From: Thermococcus sp.
Lineage (GTDB): Archaea > Methanobacteriota_B > Thermococci > Thermococcales > Thermococcaceae
Assembly: GCA_027023165.1 (NCBI GenBank)
Contig: JALVWX010000002.1
Coordinates: 1 to 5,328, forward strand
DNA length: 5,328 nucleotides
Direction of reading: 5' to 3'
In this document: positions 1 through 5,328 of the stretch, one piece after another
How positions within the stretch are numbered: the first letter of the stretch is position 1
How the letters are laid out: every line of letters starts with the position of its first letter
Position numbers and translations under genes: made by a program
The notes under the pieces: model-generated
The model's input: only the letters and a program-made list of their open reading frames with translations
Databases searched by the model: none
What the model was told of the DNA's origin: nothing

Positions 1-354
1 GCCTTCGTTGGAAGGGGCATAGCGACGCTCAAAGGACCTGGTTGCGCCGGCTACTTCGGCATAACGAGGAGGGAGAGCTCCCTCGACAAGTGGCGCGAGA
101 TTCAGCGCTTGCTCCTCAACGAGTTCAACGTGGTGATCACCGACATCATCAGGAACTTCAACGAGTACGTCAACTGGGGCTACGAGGAGGAGACCAGGGC
201 ATGGAAGCTCCTCCCGGTCAAGGTCAAGCCGTCCTACAACTGGTACAAGAGCTACATGTTCAGGATCCAGACGCTCGAAGGTTCAAAGGGCTTTGAGGAG
301 AAAATAGAAATTGGAGACGAACTCTACAACGACGAGGAAGCGTCGACCACATGA
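1..354 (+). CDS. Unrecognised protein, C-terminal part (5' end outside window)
   Basis: Frame 1 is open from the first base to a TGA at 352-354, giving 117 residues of a longer protein. The fragment begins AFVGRGIATLKGPGCAGYFG and ends with an acidic tail (EEKIEIGDELYNDEEAS). The middle is rich in aromatic and charged residues, for example NFNEYVNWGYEEE and KPSYNWYKSYMFR, and fits a soluble intracellular protein. I see no membrane segment or signal, and the only cysteine is in the GPGCAGYFG stretch. I do not recognise the family. It is not an obvious HEPN partner of the following nucleotidyltransferase, because the visible part has no histidine and so no R-x4-6-H motif. Its stop overlaps the next start as ATGA, which argues for one transcript and coupled translation. 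An internal TTG at 109 is unlikely to be the start, since the reading frame and protein-like composition continue upstream. I am confident that it codes; its function is unknown. Confidence 0.8.
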   Translation, partial: AFVGRGIATLKGPGCAGYFGITRRESSLDKWREIQRLLLNEFNVVITDIIRNFNEYVNWGYEEETRAWKLLPVKVKPSYNWYKSYMFRIQTLEGSKGFEEKIEIGDELYNDEEASTT

Positions 355-1031
355 ACGAGGTCGTTGACTGCATCAGGCGAAACATCGGTCGGGTTTCCGG
401 CCTCCATTCTCTAATTCTCTACGGCTCCCTTGCTAGGGGAGATTACCTTCCCGGGACGAGCGACGTTGATTTCTTCGCGGTTCTTGAGGACGGTGTCGAG
501 CCGGAGGAGACGCTCTCGAGAATAAGGCCGGTTCTTGAAGAGTGCACCGAACGCCTCGAACCTGTTGAGGTCGACATCGCCTGGGAATGGTTCTCAAACC
601 TCCGCGACCCGCTCAACCTCGGCTACCCCTACAAGTTCCTGACGGTTTATCAGGCTGACTTTAGAGAGAACCACGTTGTGATTATCGGCGAGGAGATAGT
701 CGGGCTTCTCCCAGAATACGAAATTGAGGAGATACTTCCCAAAAGGTTGGAGGGAATTTTGAGAAACCTCGAGCGCTTCTCCGGGAATACAAAGATGCTC
801 CACATTCTTGCGGGCGAGACCTCAAGGCTGATGGCTTTCCTTCACGGCTCAGATCTCGGAAAGGGAGAAGTTCTGAGAAAGCTTGAGGAGATCGGTGATG
901 ACGAGGCGGTGAGAATCTACCGCGCCTACATAGATGGAAGGAAAATAGGATTCGACAAGGAGTTCTTAGAGGAGTTTGTGTTATCGAGGGTGGAAAAACT
1001 GAGAGAAGAGTGGGGCTTACCTTCTCTTTGA
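351..1031 (+). CDS. Nucleotidyltransferase of the DNA polymerase beta superfamily (MNT/aadA-like), with helical C-terminal domain
   Basis: A 226-residue protein probably transfers a nucleotidyl group from an NTP to an unknown small molecule or protein, in the cytoplasm. The signature GSLARGDYLPGTSDVDFF at residues 25-42 supplies the GS pair (25-26) and the two metal-binding aspartates D38 and D40. D75 in PVEVDIAW is the likely third carboxylate. After the catalytic domain (about 1-100), residues 125-226 are helical. The stretch around MLHILAGETSRLMAFL followed by a charged helix recalls the C-terminal domain of aminoglycoside adenylyltransferases. That makes it longer than minimal MNT antitoxins, which are about 100-140 residues. 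The ATG lies inside the stop of the preceding gene (ATGA). Only a weak GAGG at 334-337 precedes it, so translational coupling is likely. Codon use is less biased than in the protease, with TTA, AGA and ATA codons, which suggests modest expression. Its last 15 bp overlap the end of the convergent toroid gene. The superfamily is secure; the substrate is unknown. Confidence 0.85.
   Translation: MNEVVDCIRRNIGRVSGLHSLILYGSLARGDYLPGTSDVDFFAVLEDGVEPEETLSRIRPVLEECTERLEPVEVDIAWEWFSNLRDPLNLGYPYKFLTVYQADFRENHVVIIGEEIVGLLPEYEIEEILPKRLEGILRNLERFSGNTKMLHILAGETSRLMAFLHGSDLGKGEVLRKLEEIGDDEAVRIYRAYIDGRKIGFDKEFLEEFVLSRVEKLREEWGLPSL
994..998 (-). terminator. Possible oligo-T terminator of the minus-strand unit
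   Basis: Reading the minus strand, the toroid gene stops at 1017 and a T5 tract (AAAAA on the plus strand) follows 18 nt later, after a pyrimidine-rich stretch. Archaeal polymerases of Thermococcales stop at oligo-T runs without needing a hairpin, so this could end the transcript. It would lie antisense inside the nucleotidyltransferase gene, as the convergent overlap forces. The tract is short and isolated, so the call is weak. Confidence 0.3.
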
Positions 1032-2792
1032 CTTCCCTGCTTTCTTCGTCCTCTTCCCTCTCCAGACCACAACGGCCGCCACCGCTATCAGAACCACTCC
1101 AAGGGCGATGTAAACGTACGCCTCGCTCCTTTCGCTCTCCTCCGGTGGAACCGCCCTGAAGCCGTTCACGCTGTACGCCCTTATCACCAGCGGGTTCCGG
1201 GAGGGGTATATCACCACGTAGCCGTCGAGTCCGTCAGTGTCTGTTCCGCCCGTTGAGTTCCCGATGTACCTCGAGTTCGCCACGCGGAGGAACGTGGCGT
1301 TTTGAAGCGTAACCCTTCCACTCCCTATGCTGACCTCAGGTATGTCCGCGTAGAGCACTTTCCTGAGGAACGAGACGCCTTTTCTGTAGACTTCAGTATC
1401 AGTCAGCCCCGCTTCCTGGAGGCCCCAGAGGGCCTTGGCGGTGGAGGTTATTCCCGCTATGGAACCCTGCGTATACGGGAACGCCCCGTTGGGATACTGT
1501 CTCTCTTTGAGTATGTCTAAGGTTGTGTTGAGTTCTCTCGCCATGCCAAACTCGTGGAAGACCACGAGCGCCTGGGAGAGGTAGTAGGTGGGGATGCTGT
1601 AGTAGCGCGGGTTCCCCGTCTTCGGATCCTTGGTCAGCATCCACGTGAGGTTCTTTGAGAGGTAGTCGAGGGATCTGGAGTAGTCGTAGCTCACGTTGAG
1701 GTTCCTGAAGACCCAGACGACGTATTCCGTGTTGTAAAAGTCCCTCCAGACGCCGTTTTTGTTGATGGAGAGCAGGTATCCGATCTCCTTCGAGTAGTCC
1801 TCCCCGAGGAGAGCCTTCACCCTCGCCGTCTCGGCAACCTGCCACGGAAGCAGTTTCGAGAGGTTCTCGGGCAGTTCCGGCTTTAGGCCGCAGGTGACGT
1901 AGTAGTCGGCCAATACTGCCTTTTCCCACTCGCTCCTCGGCTTTATCTTCCCCATGTAGGGACAGGCTATCGCCCTCAGCTCGCCGAAGCCGTTGATTTT
2001 CGAGACAGAGAGGAGGTCGAGCACCCTGAAGTGAAGCCCGCCCCAGAAACCGAAGTGTTCCCTCTGGAGGAGTTCCTCGCGGTACTTCTCGTTTCCAGTC
2101 GCGTAGAGGGCCATGGCTATCGCGACTGTGTTATCGCTCGTGAAGTTCTTCAGCTCGACCTTCCTTCCGAGATACGCCAGAGCGAACGCCCTGTAGGCTT
2201 CCATGTCGCCATCGACCTTCATCTTCTCAAGCTCGTCTGCCTTTCCGAGGGCGAGATAGCCGAAGATCCTCTCCTCGTCGTTTCTGGGTTGTGCATCCAT
2301 CAGCCAGCCCGTCGCGCGGTCTATCGCCGCCTTAACCTGCCTGTCCATCCCGGTGAGGTTCCCGAGTATGTAACCCCTCCTAAACTCCTTCAGGGCTATA
2401 AGCGCCAGAGCCGTGTCAAGGTAGTCCTTCCACGAGCCGTCGGCTTTCTGCCTGTAGATGAGCCAGTACGCGGCGTTGTTTATCGTGTTGATGTACCTGC
2501 CGTGGGCTACGTTCTCCCCGCGCATGAGGGCGAGCATGGCCATCGCGGTGTACTTTGCCCGGTGCTCCTCACCGTTGGCGTAGCCCCAGGAGTCAAAGGG
2601 CGTCCTTATCTCCATCAGCCACTCACAGCCCTCCAGAACCCGCGCGTAGTCACCGGTTTTGTAGAGGGCTAAAACCGCGAAGGCCGTGTCCGGGACGGTT
2701 GGGTAGTACGTGTACGGCTCGATTTTAGCCGAGACCGGAACGGATGATGCGATGAGCAGGATAAACAGTCCGATTACCAAAACCTTCCTCAT
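1017..2792 (-). CDS. Secreted, C-terminally membrane-anchored protein with prenyltransferase/squalene-cyclase-like repeats (alpha/alpha toroid)
   Basis: The 591-residue protein starts with a signal peptide (KVLVIGLFILLIASSVPVSA, cleavage expected after A22). It ends with a membrane segment at about 558-577 followed by a highly basic tail (RGKRTKKAGKSKRR). This predicts an ectodomain outside the cell and a short cytoplasmic tail. Residues 25-480 carry recurring helical units of the terpenoid cyclase/prenyltransferase type: DTAFAVLALYKTGD (35-48), QKADGSWKDYLDTALALIAL (115-134), NTVAIAMALYATGN (221-234), NKNGVWRDFYNTEYVVWVF (344-362) and QYPNGAFPY...STAKALWGLQEAG (432-462). QKADGSW matches the QW motif of squalene-hopene cyclases. 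I see no DxDD or other cyclase active-site motif, so a binding or scaffold role is more likely than terpene cyclisation. A small beta-like segment (about 481-545) precedes the anchor. Eight N-x-S/T sequons (N145, 216, 310, 366, 381, 422, 498, 512) fit a surface glycoprotein. It lies 41 bp downstream of the subtilisin in the same direction. Export and topology are well supported, the fold is likely, and the function is unknown. Confidence 0.85.
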   Translation of the reverse strand: MRKVLVIGLFILLIASSVPVSAKIEPYTYYPTVPDTAFAVLALYKTGDYARVLEGCEWLMEIRTPFDSWGYANGEEHRAKYTAMAMLALMRGENVAHGRYINTINNAAYWLIYRQKADGSWKDYLDTALALIALKEFRRGYILGNLTGMDRQVKAAIDRATGWLMDAQPRNDEERIFGYLALGKADELEKMKVDGDMEAYRAFALAYLGRKVELKNFTSDNTVAIAMALYATGNEKYREELLQREHFGFWGGLHFRVLDLLSVSKINGFGELRAIACPYMGKIKPRSEWEKAVLADYYVTCGLKPELPENLSKLLPWQVAETARVKALLGEDYSKEIGYLLSINKNGVWRDFYNTEYVVWVFRNLNVSYDYSRSLDYLSKNLTWMLTKDPKTGNPRYYSIPTYYLSQALVVFHEFGMARELNTTLDILKERQYPNGAFPYTQGSIAGITSTAKALWGLQEAGLTDTEVYRKGVSFLRKVLYADIPEVSIGSGRVTLQNATFLRVANSRYIGNSTGGTDTDGLDGYVVIYPSRNPLVIRAYSVNGFRAVPPEESERSEAYVYIALGVVLIAVAAVVVWRGKRTKKAGKSKRR

Positions 2793-2797
2793 TCAAA

Positions 2798-2804
2798 CCA
2801 CCTC
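2798..2804 (-). promoter_or_regulatory. Ribosome binding site of the toroid gene
   Basis: The minus strand reads GAGGTGG five bases before the ATG at 2792-2790. It complements the archaeal 16S 3' end (CACCTCC) and fixes this ATG as the start, which also places the signal peptide at the N-terminus. The gene can therefore be translated independently of the protease upstream. Confidence 0.8.
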
Positions 2805-2809
2805 AATGG

Positions 2810-2832
2810 AAAAGAAGAGAGGGAGTTAAAAA
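2810..2832 (-). terminator. T-rich, probably leaky terminator between subtilisin and toroid gene
   Basis: Immediately after the subtilisin stop (2836-2834) the minus strand has T5 (2832-2828), then a pyrimidine stretch and T4 (2813-2810), all within the 41 bp gap. Oligo-T runs of this kind terminate transcription in Thermococcales. I found no good BRE/TATA pair for the downstream gene in the gap or the end of the protease gene. The downstream gene would then depend on read-through, and the tract would lower its level relative to the protease. The role is inferred. Confidence 0.4.
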
Positions 2833-2833
2833 G

Positions 2834-4843
2834 TCATCCGTAGTAAACCTTGGCCACCAGCTGGTAGTTGGCGCTGTCGTAGTAGGTGTCGTAGGCGTAG
2901 ACGACGAAGTACCAGGTTCCTGGGGCCGGGTTGGCGTACTCGACGTGCTCGCTCGAGCCGTAGTTCTCTGACCTGTCAACGAGGTTCTGGTTCGGGTCGT
3001 AGAGGTAGAGGTCAAGGTCGTCGTAGCTGCTTCCGCTGAGGTCGCCGGTTATCTTGGTGGCACCGCTGTTAACGGTCATCTGGTGGACGTTGTAATCCTG
3101 GTACTGGACGGTTCCAGTGAAGGTCTTCTCGTCAACGGTTGGCTGTGGTGCCGGCTCGGTACCGCCGCTGCCTCCACTACCACCGTTGTTTCCTCCGCTG
3201 CTCGGCTGGCCGAGTGAGCCGTCACTGACGACGTCGACCTGGTAGTTTGCCGAACCACTGTAGCTAACGACCTTTATCGTCCAGGTCCCTGCGGTCGGGT
3301 TGTAGTAGCCGACCTTTTCAAAGCCGTAGTATGAAGTGTAGGAGTAGTCAACCTCGTTGCCGTTCGGGTCGTAGAGGTAGAGGTCGAGGTCGCTGTTGGC
3401 GTTGTCCCAGTAGAGGGTGGCAGTAACGAAGGAGGCGCCGCTTATCGTGAACTGGTGGCTCTCCTGGCCCTTGTCAGCAACTGAGCCAGTGAAGGTGAGC
3501 TTAGCGTAGCTGTCGTAGTGGGCAGCCTTGTAGGCGTTGACCCTACCGGCACCGTAGGCGATGTCGGCTATCTCGCTCGGAGCAACGATATCAGCGGTCT
3601 CAATTAGTGCCTTCTTCACCTGGTCGGGGGTCCAGTCCGGGTGGGCCTGGAGGATGAGGGCTGAGATCCCAGCGACATGCGGGGTTGCCATCGAGGTTCC
3701 CGGGGCGGCAACGTAGTAGTCGCCGATGGTGACGTCGGTGAGCTGGGTTCCGCTGGCCCTAGCCGCGATAATCCAGTTGCCCGGAGCGACAACCTCCGGC
3801 TTGAGCCTGTTGTCGGCCGTCGGCCCCCTGCTGGAGAAGTCGGTTATGACATCGTTCTTATCGACGGCACCAACGGTGATGACATCCGGAGCCGCTGCCG
3901 GTGAGCCGATGGTGTACTTGTCCGGACCGCTGTTTCCAGCTGCAACGCAGACGACTATTCCAGCCTCCCAGGCCTTGTCAACCTCCTGGCTGAGGGAGTC
4001 AGTTCCGTCCGAACTCTGGGAGCCGCCGAGTGAGAGGTTGATGACCCTGATGTTGTACTTGTCCTTGTTCTGAATGACCCAGTCAACGCCGGCTATGATG
4101 TCGGAGACGCTTCCGCTTCCCTCTCCGCTGAGAACCTTAACGCCGACGAGCTTCGCTCCAGGGGCCATTCCCTTGTACTTGCCGTTGCTGGCGGCACCGG
4201 TTCCGGCAGCTATGCTCGAGACGTGGGTTCCATGGCCGTTGTCGTCGTAGGGGGTTGTCTTCCCGTTGACGAAGTCCTTCCAGCCGATGACCTTACCCTG
4301 GAGATCCGGATGGGAGGCGTCGATACCGGTGTCGATGATGGCGATGGTTATTCCAGAACCGTCGTAGCCGAGGTTCCACATGTTAGTGGCCATGACCTGG
4401 GCGGCCGACTCGTCGAGGCCCTCTGTGTCGACAGCGGCATGAACCACGTAGTCCTCCTGGATGAACTGAATCCCCGACACCTGGGAGTTTCCGAAGAAGC
4501 CGGAGTCGATGAGTCCGGCAATCATGAGGAGGTCGTGAACCTTGAGCTTAACCGCAACGGCCGGGATGGCCTTGTAGTCGTATTTAATCTTCGCTCCGAG
4601 GAGCCTGAGGATCCTTATGGCCCTCTCCTTATCAGCCTGATTGTCGAACATTATCACCGTGCTGACGTCTTGGTCCCAGTTCATGTTCTGGACCTTCTTG
4701 AACAGGGCCGGGGTAAGCAGGCCGTAGTTCTTCTGGGTCTGGACGTGCTTCACTGCCACCGGTTTGGCCGGGGCTGCCGCAACCATGCCCGCCATTATTC
4801 CAACAAGGAATAAGGCAACCACCACTGCCTTCCAACTTTTCAT
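2834..4843 (-). CDS. Secreted subtilisin-like serine protease, Tk-SP type, with two C-terminal beta-jelly-roll (PPC-like) domains
   Basis: This 669-residue preproprotease (peptidase family S8) hydrolyses proteins outside the cell. Residues 1-24 are a signal peptide ending AAA. An N-propeptide (about 25-137) should act as chaperone and inhibitor, with self-cleavage expected near VVHAA|VDT. The catalytic domain (about 138-440) has the full triad: D171 in IIDTGID, H204 in NGHGTHVS and S384 in [11 protein letters not shown]. The oxyanion-hole residue is N304 in AAGNSGP. There is no Asp-rich calcium-loop insertion like that of Tk-subtilisin. Two related beta domains follow (about 446-541 and 573-669), joined by a Gly/Ser/Pro linker (543-572). 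Both contain [10 protein letters not shown] (485-494 and 609-618) and a later NP-x-x-GTW. The length and the positions of triad and processing site agree with my memory of T. kodakarensis Tk-SP, which stays active in detergent and near 100 C and whose jelly-roll domain binds calcium and adds stability. No membrane anchor is present. A strong promoter, a GAGGTG site and biased codons suggest high expression. Confidence 0.95.
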   Translation of the reverse strand: MKSWKAVVVALFLVGIMAGMVAAAPAKPVAVKHVQTQKNYGLLTPALFKKVQNMNWDQDVSTVIMFDNQADKERAIRILRLLGAKIKYDYKAIPAVAVKLKVHDLLMIAGLIDSGFFGNSQVSGIQFIQEDYVVHAAVDTEGLDESAAQVMATNMWNLGYDGSGITIAIIDTGIDASHPDLQGKVIGWKDFVNGKTTPYDDNGHGTHVSSIAAGTGAASNGKYKGMAPGAKLVGVKVLSGEGSGSVSDIIAGVDWVIQNKDKYNIRVINLSLGGSQSSDGTDSLSQEVDKAWEAGIVVCVAAGNSGPDKYTIGSPAAAPDVITVGAVDKNDVITDFSSRGPTADNRLKPEVVAPGNWIIAARASGTQLTDVTIGDYYVAAPGTSMATPHVAGISALILQAHPDWTPDQVKKALIETADIVAPSEIADIAYGAGRVNAYKAAHYDSYAKLTFTGSVADKGQESHQFTISGASFVTATLYWDNANSDLDLYLYDPNGNEVDYSYTSYYGFEKVGYYNPTAGTWTIKVVSYSGSANYQVDVVSDGSLGQPSSGGNNGGSGGSGGTEPAPQPTVDEKTFTGTVQYQDYNVHQMTVNSGATKITGDLSGSSYDDLDLYLYDPNQNLVDRSENYGSSEHVEYANPAPGTWYFVVYAYDTYYDSANYQLVAKVYYG
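2990..3020. repeat. 31-bp direct repeat, copy in the second jelly-roll domain
   Basis: This stretch matches 3362-3392 at 30 of 31 positions. It encodes the end of [12 protein letters not shown] in the second C-terminal domain of the protease. The copies lie 372 bp (124 codons) apart in the same frame, so they mark the same structural position in two duplicated domains. Confidence 0.85.
3362..3392. repeat. 31-bp direct repeat, copy in the first jelly-roll domain
   Basis: This is the partner of 2990-3020, with a single mismatch. It encodes [12 protein letters not shown] in the first beta domain, probably the aspartate-bearing loop used in calcium binding in this family. The surrounding sequence of the two domains is clearly less alike than this stretch. 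Confidence 0.85.
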
Positions 4844-4850
4844 ACTTAAA

Positions 4851-4856
4851 CACCTC
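4851..4856 (-). promoter_or_regulatory. Ribosome binding site of the subtilisin gene
   Basis: GAGGTG on the minus strand lies seven bases before the ATG at 4843-4841. It is a strong match to the archaeal anti-Shine-Dalgarno sequence. It supports this start, which gives an N-terminus of MKSWK followed at once by the hydrophobic signal segment. Confidence 0.85.
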
Positions 4857-4872
4857 TTTACTTTGGAGTTTT

Positions 4873-4908
4873 CTTCAACTCATCGGGGTCTCAAACCCCT
4901 CATTGAAG
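4873..4908 (-). promoter_or_regulatory. Candidate 5'-UTR hairpin of the subtilisin transcript
   Basis: On the minus strand CTTCAA (4908-4903) pairs with TTGAAG (4878-4873), and GGGGT (4899-4895) pairs with ACCCC (4889-4885) around a TTGAG loop. A 3-by-6 internal loop separates the two helices. The expected transcription start, about 25 bases from the TATA centre, is near 4905, so the hairpin would sit at or close to the 5' end of the mRNA. It ends 16 bases before the ribosome binding site and leaves that site free. It could protect the 5' end or modulate translation; this role is inferred, and the inner 5-bp helix is short. Confidence 0.4.
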
Positions 4909-4925
4909 TTCGAATGTGTCCATGC

Positions 4926-4941
4926 AAATATAAATCTTTCG
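4926..4941 (-). promoter_or_regulatory. BRE/TATA promoter of the subtilisin gene
   Basis: The minus strand reads CGAAAGA (4941-4935, purine-rich BRE) directly followed by TTTATATTT (4934-4926). This is a near-ideal archaeal TFB/TBP site. Transcription should start about 25 bases from the TATA centre, near 4905, giving a leader of roughly 60 nt. TTCGAA palindromes overlap the BRE (4943-4938) and lie near the start (4914-4909), where a bound repressor could block the basal factors. The operator idea is inferred; the core promoter is well supported. Confidence 0.8.
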
Positions 4942-4971
4942 AATTCTGCGCGTACGTTTGGAGATGTCATA

Positions 4972-4982
4972 ATAGAACCCGC
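4972..4982 (-). repeat. 11-bp direct repeat, promoter-proximal copy
   Basis: GCGGGTTCTAT on the minus strand, about 40 bp upstream of the BRE/TATA. An identical copy lies at 5071-5081, 99 bp away. This position is usual for an archaeal activator site, but two 11-mers alone do not prove a regulator. Confidence 0.5.
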
Positions 4983-4989
4983 ATTCCGG

Positions 4990-5009
4990 TTTGATATATG
5001 TAAATCAAA
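4990..5009. repeat. Inverted repeat TTTGAT-N8-ATCAAA
   Basis: Two perfect 6-bp arms (4990-4995 and 5004-5009) flank an A+T-rich 8-bp spacer. The geometry, about one and a half turns overall, fits a dimeric winged-helix or Lrp-type regulator. It lies 50-70 bp upstream of the subtilisin promoter. In A+T-rich DNA such arms can occur by chance. Confidence 0.4.
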
Positions 5010-5042
5010 TATACCACTATGCGTCAGATGCCAGACCTGAAT

Positions 5043-5061
5043 TTGGAACTTGGAGTTCCAA
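5043..5061. repeat. Inverted repeat TTGGAAC-N5-GTTCCAA
   Basis: Two perfect 7-bp arms (5043-5049 and 5055-5061) enclose TTGGA. The element could form a small stem-loop or be a protein site. It lies about 100 bp beyond the S17e stop, and no T-run follows on either strand, so it is not a standard terminator. TTGGAAC occurs once more at 5133-5139. Function unknown. Confidence 0.55.
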
Positions 5062-5070
5062 CAGAGTACC

Positions 5071-5081
5071 ATAGAACCCGC
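5071..5081 (-). repeat. 11-bp direct repeat, distal copy
   Basis: The second exact copy of GCGGGTTCTAT on the minus strand, paired with 4972-4982. It sits next to the TTGGAAC inverted repeat. Flanking bases differ, so the identity is limited to the 11 bases. Confidence 0.5.
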
Positions 5082-5158
5082 GAGAGGGAGGGTATAAGCG
5101 TAACATCCTGTAAATCTTCCAAGAACAGAACGTTGGAACGGGAAAGTACGGAAGGGGC

Positions 5159-5328
5159 TTAAAGAATCTTGCCCTCTTCCTTCATCCTGACGAGCCTGGT
5201 TACGTAGCCGGCTATCCTGTTCCTGATGGTCTTGCTCTGGACGGTGGTGAGTTCCTCAACCTTCTTCTTGTTGTGCTCGAAGTCCCTCGTGAACTCGTTC
5301 GGGTAGCGGTCAAACAGCTCGCGGGCAG
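5159..5328 (-). CDS. rps17e: Small ribosomal subunit protein S17e (eS17), C-terminal part
   Basis: The minus strand is open from the window edge to a TAA at 5161-5159 and encodes the last 55 residues. They begin [20 protein letters not shown], continue [20 protein letters not shown] and end RMKEEGKIL. This is the typical sequence of the archaeal/eukaryotic S17e family, a small basic protein of the 30S subunit that bacteria lack. Archaeal members have about 65 residues, so only about a dozen N-terminal residues and the start codon lie beyond the edge. The C-terminus is intact. The gene points the same way as the subtilisin, but the 315-bp spacer and the protease's own promoter make co-transcription unlikely. 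Confidence 0.95.
   Translation of the reverse strand, partial: ARELFDRYPNEFTRDFEHNKKKVEELTTVQSKTIRNRIAGYVTRLVRMKEEGKIL

Larger units (their letters stand above)
4844..5158. other. 315-bp spacer between S17e and the subtilisin gene
   Basis: This is the only long non-coding stretch in the window and is more A+T-rich than the genes, especially at 4921-5012. The half next to the protease holds its promoter, a candidate 5'-UTR hairpin and the ribosome binding site. The half next to S17e has no clear oligo-T terminator. It carries inverted repeats (4990-5009, 5043-5061), an 11-bp direct repeat (4972-4982 and 5071-5081) and a third TTGGAAC at 5133-5139. A minus-strand reading frame of 65 codons at 5072-4875 has no supporting ribosome binding site and runs over the promoter, so I do not call a gene. 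I see no tRNA or clear C/D-box RNA. Confidence 0.8.

Noticed and set aside
1..1031. HEPN/MNT toxin-antitoxin pair
   Set aside because: The visible upstream protein contains no histidine, hence no HEPN nuclease motif, and the nucleotidyltransferase is much longer than minimal MNT antitoxins.
1399..1929. Second minus-strand reading frame inside the toroid gene
   Set aside because: It is out of frame with a clearly coding sequence and consists mostly of R, G, L and P, typical of a frame-shifted GC-rich gene.
2031..2672. Long plus-strand reading frame opposite the toroid gene
   Set aside because: The minus-strand frame has a signal peptide, repeat motifs and a membrane anchor. The plus-strand frame has no such features and no start signal.
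1017..2792. Functional squalene or terpene cyclase
   Set aside because: The protein is exported and membrane-anchored, and I see no DxDD or similar catalytic acid motif. Only the QW-like repeat pattern is shared.
4223..4813. Long plus-strand reading frame opposite the subtilisin propeptide and catalytic region
   Set aside because: It is a shadow caused by strong codon bias in the real gene on the other strand. It has no ribosome binding site, and the protein has no recognisable domain.
5043..5061. Inverted repeat considered as the S17e transcription terminator
   Set aside because: It is nearly 100 bp from the S17e stop and no oligo-T run follows on the minus strand.
4875..5072. Minus-strand reading frame of 65 codons in the spacer upstream of the protease
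   Set aside because: It covers the BRE/TATA element and the leader hairpin, has no GAGGTG-type site before its ATG, and its composition (many W, F, H, N) is unlike the neighbouring proteins.
5085..5100. Possible second minus-strand promoter (GCTTATACC)
   Set aside because: There is no purine-rich BRE next to it and the TATA match is partial. The element at 4926-4941 is far better.

Overview
The window looks like chromosomal DNA of a hyperthermophilic euryarchaeon of the order Thermococcales, most likely Thermococcus. The grounds are an archaeal-only ribosomal protein (S17e), a canonical BRE/TATA promoter, GAGGTG ribosome binding sites, tightly packed genes, and a secreted subtilisin that closely matches my memory of the superstable protease Tk-SP of Thermococcus kodakarensis. 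The genus is an inference from remembered family features, not from a search.

Layout. Plus strand: the C-terminal 117 codons of an unrecognised protein (1-354) overlap by ATGA the start of a 226-residue nucleotidyltransferase of the DNA polymerase beta superfamily (351-1031). That gene runs tail to tail into the minus-strand block and overlaps its last gene by 15 bp. Minus strand, read right to left: the end of ribosomal protein S17e (5328-5159, its start lies outside the window); a 315 bp spacer with a strong promoter, a 5'-UTR hairpin and several short repeats; the secreted subtilisin (4843-2834, 669 aa); and, 41 bp further on, a 591-aa protein with a signal peptide and one C-terminal membrane segment (2792-1017). 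The ectodomain of that protein resembles the alpha/alpha-toroid (prenyltransferase/squalene-cyclase repeat) fold.

How they may work together. The subtilisin has a signal peptide, an N-propeptide, a complete catalytic triad and two related C-terminal beta domains. It should be exported, self-processed and active outside the cell. The membrane-anchored toroid protein follows in the same direction, with its own ribosome binding site but no clear promoter. It is probably transcribed by read-through past a short T-rich stretch. Both products should be on or outside the cell surface, so a functional link is plausible but not shown. The plus-strand pair appears to be a separate, translationally coupled unit.

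No tRNA, rRNA, CRISPR array, insertion sequence or clearly broken gene was seen. The least explained parts are the repeat-bearing spacer upstream of the protease, the toroid protein, and the protein cut off at the left edge.
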